Program-made: the position numbers and the translations under genes
Notes under the pieces: generated by a model
Database searches by the model: none
The model's input: the letters and a program-made list of their open reading frames with translations, nothing else
What the model was told of the DNA's origin: nothing
Assembly (NCBI GenBank): GCA_964476155.1
Contig: CAYYYS010000007.1
Span: 35,592-99,591, forward strand
Origin: JAHIYU01 sp964476155
GTDB lineage: Bacteria > Krumholzibacteriota > Krumholzibacteriia > LZORAL124-64-63
DNA: 64,000 nt
Direction: 5' to 3'
Part shown: piece after piece, positions 1 to 8,330 of the stretch
Numbering within the stretch: position 1 is the first letter of the stretch
Layout: each line of letters opens with the position of its first letter

Positions 1-1335
1 GAGATCGAGGACGAGGACGCCGAGATGACCATCGAGGAGGCGCGCGACGAGTTCGGCAACAGCGTCCAGATCGGTGACGAACTGCGCTGGGACCTGCCTC
101 TGGAGGAATTCGGACGCAATGCGATCCTGGTGGCCAAGCAGATTCTCGTCCAAAAGGTCCGCGAGGCCGAGCGCACGCAGATATTCGACACCTACAAGGA
201 GCGTGTCGGCGAGATCATCACCGGCACCGTCCAACAGGTCGATCGTGGCAATGTCCTGGTGAATCTGGGACGCGTGGAAGCCCTGCTGCCCTGGCGCGAG
301 CAGATCCGGGGGGAGAAATGCCGGCAGGGCGCGCCGATACGCAGCCTGGTCATCGAGGCCCTGGACAACGCCAAGGGGCCCCAGATCATTCTGTCGCGCA
401 GCCACCCGGGCTTTCTCAAGCTCCTCTTCGAGCAGGAAGTACCGGAGATCCAGGAGGGCATCGTCGAGATCAAGGCCGTCGCTCGTGAACCAGGCTCCCG
501 ATCGAAGATCGCAGTGGTGTCCAACGACGACCGCGTCGACGCGGTGGGATCGTGCGTGGGCATGAAGGGCAGCCGCGTACAGGCCGTCACCCGTGAGTTG
601 GCCGGCGAACGCATCGATATCGTGCCCTGGAGCGCCGAGACCTCGCTGCTGATCAGCCGGGCCCTGAGTCCGGCCGAGGTGAGCAACATCATCCTCAACG
701 AGGCGGCGGGGGAGGCCACCGTGGTGGTCAACGAGGACCAGCTTTCGAAAGCTATCGGCAAGGAGGGCAAGAACGTTCGCCTGGCCGCCAAGCTGACCGA
801 GTGGAAAATCGATCTGGTCTCGTCCCGCGAGTATCACATCCGCCAGCGGATCAAGTCCGAGGTGTCGATGGAACTCGAGGAGATGAACGGGATCACCGAG
901 CGTCTGGGCGGATTGCTGCGTGAGTCCGGCATCATGACCATCCGGGATCTGGCCCTGGCCAATAGCGAGCACCTGCTGGGGATCGCCGGTGTGGGGCCCA
1001 AGACGGCCGAGTCCCTGCAGACCACGGCCATCGTGACCATGGAGGAACTCGATCGCATCATCGAGACCACGGTTGCCGAGGAATTGACCCAGGTCGAGGC
1101 GGACGAGAAGCCTCTCTTCGACGAGAGTCTGCTCGAGGAGGAAGCGATCGAGGAAACGCCGGTCGAGGTGGCCGAATCCGTCGAGAGCGAGGATCTGCCC
1201 GCCGAGGACGTATTCCGCGATTTCGAGAGCCGGATCAACGAACTCGAATCCGATCCGGCCGATGAGGACGAGGCACCGGCCAAAGACGAGGCTGCCGCGG
1301 ACGATGCGTCCGAGGAGCAGGAGGGCGAGTCCTGA
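1..1335 (+). CDS. nusA: Transcription termination/antitermination factor NusA (5' partial)
   Basis: RNA-polymerase-binding elongation factor that modulates pausing, termination and antitermination. The reading frame is open to the window edge, so the N-terminal RNAP-binding domain begins outside; the first ATG at 25 is internal. An S1 domain (GEIITGTVQQVDRGNVLVNLG) is followed by two KH domains (GSCVGMKGSRVQAV and KAIGKEGKNVRLAAKL). Next comes a helix-hairpin-helix segment (LGIAGVGPKTAESL), then an acidic tail of about 90 residues rich in Glu and Asp. It heads the nusA-infB-type operon, with the L7Ae-type gene 38 nt downstream. Family assignment is secure; only the missing start is uncertain. 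Confidence 0.95.
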   Translation, partial: EIEDEDAEMTIEEARDEFGNSVQIGDELRWDLPLEEFGRNAILVAKQILVQKVREAERTQIFDTYKERVGEIITGTVQQVDRGNVLVNLGRVEALLPWREQIRGEKCRQGAPIRSLVIEALDNAKGPQIILSRSHPGFLKLLFEQEVPEIQEGIVEIKAVAREPGSRSKIAVVSNDDRVDAVGSCVGMKGSRVQAVTRELAGERIDIVPWSAETSLLISRALSPAEVSNIILNEAAGEATVVVNEDQLSKAIGKEGKNVRLAAKLTEWKIDLVSSREYHIRQRIKSEVSMELEEMNGITERLGGLLRESGIMTIRDLALANSEHLLGIAGVGPKTAESLQTTAIVTMEELDRIIETTVAEELTQVEADEKPLFDESLLEEEAIEETPVEVAESVESEDLPAEDVFRDFESRINELESDPADEDEAPAKDEAAADDASEEQEGES

Positions 1336-1373
1336 AAGAACGCCGCACGCGTCCCCGGGACGAGCAGTCCGAC

Positions 1374-1730
1374 TTGACTCCGGACAAGCAAGCGCTGCTG
1401 CGGATGCTTGGCCTGGCCCGGCGAGCCGGTCGACTGGCGGTAGGAAATGACGCCGTGACCAAGATGGTGGCGAAGGGGAAGAGCCCCCTGGTCATCATCG
1501 CCACCGACGTCAGCCCGAAGCAACGTGAGAGATTAATGCGCCTGCAGCCTGTGCGGACGTTCTGGACGGATAAACTCGATCGCGACGAGTTGGCATCCGC
1601 CCTCGGCCGAAAAGAACTTGTGGTCGCGGCATTGGACGACCCGGATTTTCTCCGGGGTCTCGGTCTGGGTCCGGGACGAAAGCGTTCCGGACGGCCGCGG
1701 CAGAATCACGAGCCCCGCAAGGGGCAATAG
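1374..1730 (+). CDS. L7Ae/L30e-family RNA-binding ribosomal protein (YlxQ type)
   Basis: Small RNA-binding protein of the L7Ae/L30e/S12e/Gadd45 fold, often encoded between nusA and infB. The 118 residues show the fold's typical opening LGLARRAGRLAVGNDAV, then PLVIIATDVSPKQRERL. A short basic tail (GRKRSGRPRQ) could add RNA contacts. The best start I see is TTG at 1374. The frame is open further upstream without an ATG, so the N terminus is uncertain. The ylxR gene that usually lies between nusA and this gene is absent. Its place in the operon supports a role in ribosome biogenesis. Confidence 0.82.
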   Translation: MTPDKQALLRMLGLARRAGRLAVGNDAVTKMVAKGKSPLVIIATDVSPKQRERLMRLQPVRTFWTDKLDRDELASALGRKELVVAALDDPDFLRGLGLGPGRKRSGRPRQNHEPRKGQ

Positions 1731-1804
1731 CCTGCACAAAGTAGCAGGCCGAAGAATCTCGGATCCGTGTGGATCCCCAAGACGTGTGATGGAGGTTGAT
1801 CACC

Positions 1805-4678
1805 TTGGTCAGGAAGCTCAGGGTTTACGAAATCGCCAAGCATTATGGCGTGGAAAGCCCGATGATTCTCAAGATGATGCGCGATATGCGTGCCGAGGCA
1901 AAGAGCCACATGAGTGTGGTGGAGGACGACATTGTCGTCCGGATTCATTCCTCGTATCAGCATAAGCGCGAATTGATGCGCATTAACTACGCCAAGGCCC
2001 ACAACCTTGATCCGGAAAAATTGAAGCATGTCGCCAGCTTCAAACCCCTCGAGATGCCCGTGGCACCCGAAGAACCGGAGAAGGAAAAGAAGCCGGCCAA
2101 GAAAAAGGTCGCCAAGAAAAAGACGACCAAGAAGAAGACAACGAAGAAGAAGGTGACCAAGAAAAAGACCGTCACCAAGAAGAAAGTAACGAAGACGGAC
2201 AAAGCCGAGACGCCCGTCAACAAGAGAATCTCCGAGCGTCCTATCCGTAGGGCCCGAATCATCAAGAAGGCCGACGTGCAGGCGTCCAAGGCCGAAGCCG
2301 AGGCCAAGGCCGCCGCGGAAGCCGCCGAAACCGTGGTACCTGAGGACGAGACGGTCGCTACGCCTGTCGAAGCGACGCCGGTCGAGACTGTGGAGACACC
2401 GCCCGCCGAGGATACGGAAGAGACCGCGCCCGTGGTGGAGGAGACGGTCGAGAAGACGACCAAGGCGGAAAAACCCAAGACGGAAGAGAAGCCTCAGCCG
2501 GTCAACAAGCGTCCGCGACGCCAGGCCACGATTATCCGCATGGGTGACGGTATCGTGACCACCACGACCGGGAAGGCCCAGCCGGCCAAGCCGCCGGCCC
2601 GTGCCCGCAGATCCCAACCCGCCCGGAGCCAGGACAACTGGAACTGGGGCGACGTTCGTCGCGACTTGATCGGGCGCCGGGGCCGTATCGGTTCCGAAGT
2701 GAAGGATTCGGTTCGCGAGTCCGTGCAGGCGGCCATGCAGAAGCGTCAGGATATGCGCGTCGCACAGCCCGAATCCGGCCGCAAGCGCCGACGCAAGAAG
2801 AAACAGGTCGACGAGGCCGTCGTGGCCCAGAGCGTCAAGCAGACCCTGGCCCAGATGGACGGCGGCAAGGGCGGCAAGCGCAAGCACAAGAAGGATGTCG
2901 AGGGCGAAGAGGTCGTCGAGACGGTCCACACGCTTCGTGTAACCGAATTCATCACCGTCCAGGAATTGGCCGAGAAGTTCGAGGTCCCCGCGCGCGAGAT
3001 CATTACCAAGCTGTTCAGCATGGGACTGATGGCGACCATGAACCAGAGGCTGGAAGGCGATCAGATCGAGTTGCTCGCCGAGGAGTTCGAGAAAGAGGTC
3101 GAGTTCCTCTCCGAGTTCGGCGAGGACGAGATCGTTGTCGAAGAGGTCAGCGAGGGTGACCTCGAGCAGCGTGCGCCCGTCGTGACCGTCATGGGACACG
3201 TGGACCACGGTAAGACGTCGCTGCTGGACTACATCCGCGAGGCCAACGTGATCGCCGGCGAAGCCGGCGGCATCACCCAGCACATCGGCGCGTACCGCGT
3301 GCAGACGCCGGGCGGTCCCATCACCTTCCTGGATACACCGGGTCATGAGGCCTTCAGCGCCATGCGTGCGCGTGGAGCCCAGGTGACAGATATCGTGATC
3401 CTCATCGTCGCTGCCGACGACCGGATCATGCCCCAGACCATCGAAGCCATCAAACACGCCAAATCGGCGGGTGTGCCGATCGTCGTGGCCGTGAACAAGA
3501 TCGACCTGCCCGGGGCCCGCCCCGACCTGGTCAAGCAGGACCTTCTCAACCACGAGATCATGGTCGAGGACTTCGGCGGCGAGGTCCTCTGCGCGGAGAT
3601 TTCGGCCAAGAAGGGCACCAATATCGACAAGTTGATGGAGATGGTGCATCTGCAGTCCGAAGTGCTGGAGCTGCAATCTTCCAGTAAGGGTCCCGCTCTC
3701 GGCGTGGTTGTCGAGGCCACCAAGGATCCCGGCCGCGGTGTTGTTTTCACCGTTCTGGTCGAGCAGGGGACCCTGAGTGTTGGCGACAACTTCCTGGTGG
3801 GCTTGCAGGAAGGCAAGGTTCGCGCTCTGGTCGACGAGCGCGGCGATCCCATCGAGCAGGTTCGCCCCGGCGAGCCTGCGGTCGTGCTGGGCGCCCACGA
3901 CGTCCCCTTGGCGGGGGATCGTCTGCACGTCATGGCCTCGGAGCGCGAAGTGCGCACCATCGCCTCGAAGCGCCGTCAGTTACAGCGCGTGCAGCAGTTC
4001 TCGGCGCCGCAGACGATCATTACGCTCGACAACCTTGCCGAACTGGTGGCCGACAAGGACATCAAGGAACTGCCACTCATCGTCAAGGGCGACGTGGCGG
4101 GTTCGGTGGAGGCCATCTGCGACTCGTTGCTGCAGCTGAACACCGACGAGGTGCAGGTGAAGATCGTGCACAAGGGCGTCGGCGCCATCAACGAGTCCGA
4201 CGTGCTGCTGGCCACGAACACCGGCGCAATGATCGTGGGCTTCCACATGCGTCCCGGCGCGTCGATCGTGGACAGCGCCACGCGTCAGCACGTCACCATC
4301 GAGAATTTCGATATCATCTACGAAGTGGTCGACACCATGAAGAAGGCCATGGCCGGCCTGCTCGGCGCCATCAAGCGCGAGGTCAGCACCGGCTCGGCCG
4401 AAGTGCGCCAGGTGTTCCACATTCCCAAGCTCGGGTCGGTGGCGGGTTCCTACGTCGTCGAGGGCACCATCATTCGCAAGTCCCTGGTGCGGTTGGTGCG
4501 CGACGAAGTGATGATCTTCGAGGGCCGGATCAGTTCCCTGAAGCGCTTCAAGGAGGACCAGAAGGAAGTGCAGTCCGGATACGAGTGTGGTATCGGGCTG
4601 GAGAACTTCCATGATCTCCAGGAAGGCGACATCATCGAGACGTACCGCATCGAGGAAGAAGAACGCACCGAGCTCTGA
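1805..4678 (+). CDS. infB: Translation initiation factor IF-2
   Basis: GTPase that brings fMet-tRNA to the 30S subunit and promotes subunit joining. I choose TTG at 1805 because GGAGG at 1791-1795 lies 9 nt upstream; the in-frame TTG at 1796 touches the Shine-Dalgarno site. The product is 957 residues. An IF2_N module (VRKLRVYEIAKHYGV) is followed by a lysine-rich tract at about residues 95-133, a long Ala/Glu/Pro linker and a second IF2_N module near 380-430. The GTPase domain has G1 GHVDHGKT near 464-471, G3 DTPGHEAF, G4 NKID and G5 SAK, and the beta-barrel domains follow. The lysine tract is unusually long. Confidence 0.97.
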   Translation: MVRKLRVYEIAKHYGVESPMILKMMRDMRAEAKSHMSVVEDDIVVRIHSSYQHKRELMRINYAKAHNLDPEKLKHVASFKPLEMPVAPEEPEKEKKPAKKKVAKKKTTKKKTTKKKVTKKKTVTKKKVTKTDKAETPVNKRISERPIRRARIIKKADVQASKAEAEAKAAAEAAETVVPEDETVATPVEATPVETVETPPAEDTEETAPVVEETVEKTTKAEKPKTEEKPQPVNKRPRRQATIIRMGDGIVTTTTGKAQPAKPPARARRSQPARSQDNWNWGDVRRDLIGRRGRIGSEVKDSVRESVQAAMQKRQDMRVAQPESGRKRRRKKKQVDEAVVAQSVKQTLAQMDGGKGGKRKHKKDVEGEEVVETVHTLRVTEFITVQELAEKFEVPAREIITKLFSMGLMATMNQRLEGDQIELLAEEFEKEVEFLSEFGEDEIVVEEVSEGDLEQRAPVVTVMGHVDHGKTSLLDYIREANVIAGEAGGITQHIGAYRVQTPGGPITFLDTPGHEAFSAMRARGAQVTDIVILIVAADDRIMPQTIEAIKHAKSAGVPIVVAVNKIDLPGARPDLVKQDLLNHEIMVEDFGGEVLCAEISAKKGTNIDKLMEMVHLQSEVLELQSSSKGPALGVVVEATKDPGRGVVFTVLVEQGTLSVGDNFLVGLQEGKVRALVDERGDPIEQVRPGEPAVVLGAHDVPLAGDRLHVMASEREVRTIASKRRQLQRVQQFSAPQTIITLDNLAELVADKDIKELPLIVKGDVAGSVEAICDSLLQLNTDEVQVKIVHKGVGAINESDVLLATNTGAMIVGFHMRPGASIVDSATRQHVTIENFDIIYEVVDTMKKAMAGLLGAIKREVSTGSAEVRQVFHIPKLGSVAGSYVVEGTIIRKSLVRLVRDEVMIFEGRISSLKRFKEDQKEVQSGYECGIGLENFHDLQEGDIIETYRIEEEERTEL

Positions 4679-4699
4679 TCAGTATCCTGTACCGATTTC

Positions 4700-4727
4700 G
4701 CCCTGTCGCGCCTCGTCGCGACGGGGC
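4700..4727 (+). other. Intergenic hairpin between infB and the rbfA fusion gene
   Basis: An 11-bp stem with one G-U pair and a 6-nt loop (CCTCGT) lies in the 113-nt gap after infB. No T-tract follows, so it does not look like an intrinsic terminator. It could be an mRNA processing or stability element. A second, 5-bp hairpin (GACGG/CCGTC) follows directly. Confidence 0.4.
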
Positions 4728-4791
4728 GTGACGGATTCACCGTCGTGATCCGCCGGAGCCATCATGGAGAATCGACCCGCCTGGAGAAGAG

Positions 4792-6195
4792 ATGGATCCC
4801 TATAAACTGCAACGGCAGAACACCGCCATTCGCAAGACCCTGGCCAAACTCGTGGCTGCCGAGGTCAAGGATCCCCGCGTGGGCTTCGTGACCATCAACG
4901 GCGTCGAGTTGAGCCGCGATCAGACGGTGGCCCGGGTACTCTTCTCCGTGATGGGTGACGAGCAGGAGCGCAGCGATTCGCTGACCGGTCTGAAAAAGGC
5001 CCGCGGCTTTCTGCAGCGACGCCTGAGCGACAGCCTGCGTCTGCGCAACACGCCCGATCTGCGTTTCGTCTACGACGAATCGGTCGACCGCAGCATGAGC
5101 GTGGACGGGATCCTCGCGGACCTGTCCGACAGCGGCGAGTTCGAGGACGAAGCCTCACGCAACCGCAAGCGCACACTCGCGTCCCTCGCGCCGCCCCTGG
5201 ACCTCATGAAGGCCCTGGGCAAGAGCCGATGCGTATGGATCGTGCCTCACTGGAACCCCGATCCCGACTGTATGGGGTCGGCGTTGGCTTTGGGCGAGGC
5301 CCTGGCCGACGCGGGCAAGGACGTGTCGGTCTTTACTCATCCCGATCCGCCACATGGTTTCGCCATGCTGCCTGGACACGACGCCGCCGTCACGGTGGAG
5401 CAGGCGCCGGAGTTGTTGGCCGAGGCGCCGCCCGACACCCTGATCATGTGCGATTGCCATCACCGCGACCGGGGCGGTGACGCGTTGATGCCCTATCTGG
5501 AGAACATCCCCAATGCCTGGTGTATCGATCACCATCTCGTTTCGGACGGGCCGGCGCCCCTGCCGGGATGGATCGAGCCTGTCGCGAGTTCGACCAGTCT
5601 GCTGATCCTGCGCGTGATCGAAAGTCTCGCAGCCGGTGGGGTGGCGGGTGTCGATACGATCTCGTTGACCTCGGACATGGCCACGAACATCTACGCGGGG
5701 ATCTACGCCGACACCGGCGGCTTCCGCTTTCCCAACACGTTGCCCATGACCTTTGACGCCGCCCGGGCCCTCAGTGCCATGGGCGTGGACACGGCTCTGG
5801 TGGCGGAGCGCATATTGCATCAGCGGTCCCGGCAGGCGACCGAGTTGCTGAAGCGTGTGATGGCGACTTTTGAATTCCATGCCGAGGGGCGCATCCTGAC
5901 CTTGTGGGCCGACAACGCCATGATGGCGGCGACCGGTACCAGCATGTCCGACACCGAAGGTGTCGTCGGTCTGGCCACCGGCACCGTCGGCGTTCGTTTT
6001 GTCGTGTTTATCAAGGAACGGGATGACGGTCTGTGGCGTGTCTCGCTCCGGGCCCGCGAGGGTGGCGACGTTCAGCGCGTAGCCGCAAGCCATGGCGGCG
6101 GTGGACACGCCCTGGCGGCCGGGTGCACCATCGAGGGTGATCCCGCGACGATCCTCGACGATCTTGTCACCGCCCTGTCGCCCCAGCTCGCTTGA
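4792..6195 (+). CDS. Fusion of ribosome-binding factor A and NrnA-like DHH phosphoesterase
   Basis: One uninterrupted 467-residue frame joins two proteins normally made separately. Residues 1 to about 115 are RbfA, a 30S maturation factor (ATG preceded by GGAGAAGAG; AAEVKDPRVGFVTINGVELS). After an acidic linker, residues from about 140 form a DHH/DHHA1 enzyme of the NrnA type, which degrades nanoRNAs and in some bacteria dephosphorylates pAp. Visible motifs are NPDPDCMGS (about 155), CDCHHRD, DHH at 246-248, GIYADTGGFRFPNT and the DHHA1 signature GGGGHALAAGC near 435. All metal-binding motifs look intact. Separate rbfA and nrnA genes often sit side by side in this operon, so the fusion is plausible. 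truB begins 17 nt after the stop. Confidence 0.92.
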   Translation: MDPYKLQRQNTAIRKTLAKLVAAEVKDPRVGFVTINGVELSRDQTVARVLFSVMGDEQERSDSLTGLKKARGFLQRRLSDSLRLRNTPDLRFVYDESVDRSMSVDGILADLSDSGEFEDEASRNRKRTLASLAPPLDLMKALGKSRCVWIVPHWNPDPDCMGSALALGEALADAGKDVSVFTHPDPPHGFAMLPGHDAAVTVEQAPELLAEAPPDTLIMCDCHHRDRGGDALMPYLENIPNAWCIDHHLVSDGPAPLPGWIEPVASSTSLLILRVIESLAAGGVAGVDTISLTSDMATNIYAGIYADTGGFRFPNTLPMTFDAARALSAMGVDTALVAERILHQRSRQATELLKRVMATFEFHAEGRILTLWADNAMMAATGTSMSDTEGVVGLATGTVGVRFVVFIKERDDGLWRVSLRAREGGDVQRVAASHGGGGHALAAGCTIEGDPATILDDLVTALSPQLA

Positions 6196-6212
6196 AAGAT
6201 GGGGAACCGGTC

Positions 6213-7229
6213 ATGACCGTACCACCCAGGGGCTTCCTTCTGATCGACAAGCCCCGTGGTATTTCGTCGTACGGCGTGATCGACGCCGTGAAACGCACCC
6301 TGAGTCCCGGGCGTCGCCGGCGGGGCGCCGGACGTTTTCGCTGCGGACACGCCGGCACGCTCGATCCCCTGGCCACGGGCCTGCTCCTGGTCCTCTGCGG
6401 ACCGGAGACCCGCCTGTCCACCTTCCTGCTCGGGCACGACAAGCGCTACGAATTCACGCTCCGCCTGGGTGAGACCACCGATACGCTCGACAGCGACGGC
6501 GAGACGACCGCCACCGGACGCGCCGATTTCACGTCGACGGACATCGTCGATGTCATCGCCGACCACCAGGGCGATATCCAGCAGGTGCCGCCGGTCTACT
6601 CGGCCCTCAAGCGCGGGGGGAAGCCCCTGTATGCGTTGGCGCGCGACGGGGTCGAGCTTCCTGATCTGGAGGCCCGTCCGGTCCGCATCGACGAACTGGC
6701 CGTCGCCGGAGACGTTCGGCTCGCCGAATCGGCGTCGGGCGATATCTGTGACATCGATCTGACCGTGAGCTGCTCGAGCGGCACGTACGTACGCGCCCTG
6801 GCCCGCGACATTGCCGAATCCCTGGGCACCGTCGGGCACGTGACGTCGCTGCGACGCACCCGCATCGGCCCCTTCGCGGTCTCGGATGCGCTGCCGCCGG
6901 AGGCGCTCCGGGACCGTGACGCTTTGACGGCCGCCCTGCGCCCGGCCACCGAGGCCTTGGTGGATCGGCCGGCCTTGTCCTTGGACGACGACGAGGCCGC
7001 AGCCCTGCGCCAGGGCGTGCAACCGGACGCGGCGTGGCTGACGCGACTGGACGAACCGCCCCCCGGCGGCGCCCTGTTTCGCATGCTGGATACGGCCGGA
7101 GCCCTGGTCGCCGTCGGCCGCATGGAGGTCCCGACGGCCGACGGCGACGGAGCGGCCGCGCCCCGATTGGCCGCCGTTTTCCCACCCCCGTCCTACCTGA
7201 CCCGGGAGGATGCCGTACCGTGCGACTGA
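6213..7229 (+). CDS. truB: tRNA pseudouridine(55) synthase TruB
   Basis: Converts U55 in the T-loop of tRNAs to pseudouridine. The 338-residue protein opens with GFLLIDKPRGISSYGVIDAV. It carries the catalytic motif GHAGTLDPLATG, with the nucleophile Asp51, followed by KRYEFTLRLGETTDTLD and YSALKRGGKPLYALAR. The ATG at 6213 is chosen over an upstream in-frame TTG that overlaps the previous stop, since homology begins just after it. The C terminus overlaps ribF by 10 nt, showing translational coupling. Length and motifs are normal for the family. Confidence 0.95.
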   Translation: MTVPPRGFLLIDKPRGISSYGVIDAVKRTLSPGRRRRGAGRFRCGHAGTLDPLATGLLLVLCGPETRLSTFLLGHDKRYEFTLRLGETTDTLDSDGETTATGRADFTSTDIVDVIADHQGDIQQVPPVYSALKRGGKPLYALARDGVELPDLEARPVRIDELAVAGDVRLAESASGDICDIDLTVSCSSGTYVRALARDIAESLGTVGHVTSLRRTRIGPFAVSDALPPEALRDRDALTAALRPATEALVDRPALSLDDDEAAALRQGVQPDAAWLTRLDEPPPGGALFRMLDTAGALVAVGRMEVPTADGDGAAAPRLAAVFPPPSYLTREDAVPCD

Positions 7230-8308
7230 TCAGATTGAGCAGCCAGTACATCACGCGCATCCTGGAAGGCCGCGAAGCCTGGCCCAAGCCCGCGCTCGCC
7301 AACTGCGCCCTCGCCCTGGGTTCCTTCGACGGTCTGCATCTCGGCCATCGGGCCCTGATCAACGCGGCCGAGGAGGCCAAACGCGCGGCGGGTCTTTCCC
7401 ACAGCTGCATCTTCACCTTCCGGGAGCATCCCCGGCAGGTGCTCGACGTGGATCGTCCCCAGCTGCTGACGTCCTGGCGCGAGAAGCTCAGCCTCCTCAA
7501 GGGCACGCCCGTGGATTCGGTGGTGGCGGCCGATTTCTGCCCGGCGCTGGCGGCCCTCACGTACGAGGAATTCGTCGAACGCTTCCTGGTGGGCTTCCTG
7601 GGGATGCGGCACATGGTGGGCGGACACGACGTCCACCTGGGATCGGACCGCGGCGGCAACGCCGAAACGCTGGCCGCACTCGGTCGTGATCTGGGCTACG
7701 GCTTCAAGGTCGTCGAAGCGATCACCCTGCCCGACGGCAGCGTGATCAGCAGCTCGGCCATCCGCGCGGCGTTGCGCGAGGGCGAGGTCGAGCGCGCCAA
7801 CGCCATGCTCGGCCGCTCGTACAGCCTGTGGGGCGAGGTGGGCTACGGGTCGGGCAAGGGCCAGACGATCGGCTATCCCACGGCCAACATCGAACCCCTG
7901 GAAACGGCCAAGCTCCTGCCCGCGCCCGGCGTGTACGCGGTCAGGGTCCATTTGCCGGAGGACGTCATCACCGACGAGAGCCGGCCCGGCGTGCTGGAGA
8001 AGCGACGCGGACGCCTGCCCGAGGTGGACCGCTGGGGCGAGCCGCTGGGCGCGCCCGGCACCAAGCGCGGCGTCTTCGCGGGTATGCTCAATTTCGGTCA
8101 TGCGCCGACCATTCACGAAGGGGGGCTGTCGCGGCCCCGTCTCGAGGTTCACATCCTGGACTTCAGCGGCTATATTCGGGAGCGCAGCTTGAAAATCGAA
8201 TGGGTTGCCCGACTACGGGACGAGCGAACGTTCGCTTCGGTCGATGCCCTGTGCGCACAGCTCCGCAAAGATGAACAGGCCGTCCGCAAGGCGCTAGATG
8301 CCTGCTGA
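7220..8308 (+). CDS. ribF: Bifunctional riboflavin kinase / FAD synthetase
   Basis: Makes FMN from riboflavin and FAD from FMN. The GTG at 7220 has GGAGG 10 nt upstream; the open frame before it lies inside truB and is not coding. In 362 residues the FAD synthetase domain has the nucleotidyl-transfer motif GSFDGLHLGH (34-43) and SSSAIRAAL near 177. The riboflavin kinase domain follows with GKGQTIGYPTANI and PGVYAVRV. About 35 extra, Arg/Pro-rich residues (LEKRRGRLPEVDRWGEP) interrupt the kinase domain before FAGMLNFGHAPTI. Last gene of the nusA-type operon. Confidence 0.94.
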   Translation: MRLIRLSSQYITRILEGREAWPKPALANCALALGSFDGLHLGHRALINAAEEAKRAAGLSHSCIFTFREHPRQVLDVDRPQLLTSWREKLSLLKGTPVDSVVAADFCPALAALTYEEFVERFLVGFLGMRHMVGGHDVHLGSDRGGNAETLAALGRDLGYGFKVVEAITLPDGSVISSSAIRAALREGEVERANAMLGRSYSLWGEVGYGSGKGQTIGYPTANIEPLETAKLLPAPGVYAVRVHLPEDVITDESRPGVLEKRRGRLPEVDRWGEPLGAPGTKRGVFAGMLNFGHAPTIHEGGLSRPRLEVHILDFSGYIRERSLKIEWVARLRDERTFASVDALCAQLRKDEQAVRKALDAC

Positions 8309-8330
8309 AGCGGGCGGGGAGGGAAGCAAC

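Noticed and set aside
1796..1804. TTG at 1796 as the infB start
   Set aside because: It directly abuts the GGAGG at 1791-1795; TTG 1805 has a 9-nt spacing and gives the normal IF-2 N terminus.
1706..3928. Long minus-strand open frame (740 codons) opposite infB
   Set aside because: It mirrors infB on the other strand in GC-rich DNA; its translation is Gly/Leu/His-rich with no family pattern, and infB is certain.
4700..4727. Hairpin after infB as a terminator
   Set aside because: No T-run follows, and the next gene belongs to the same conserved operon.
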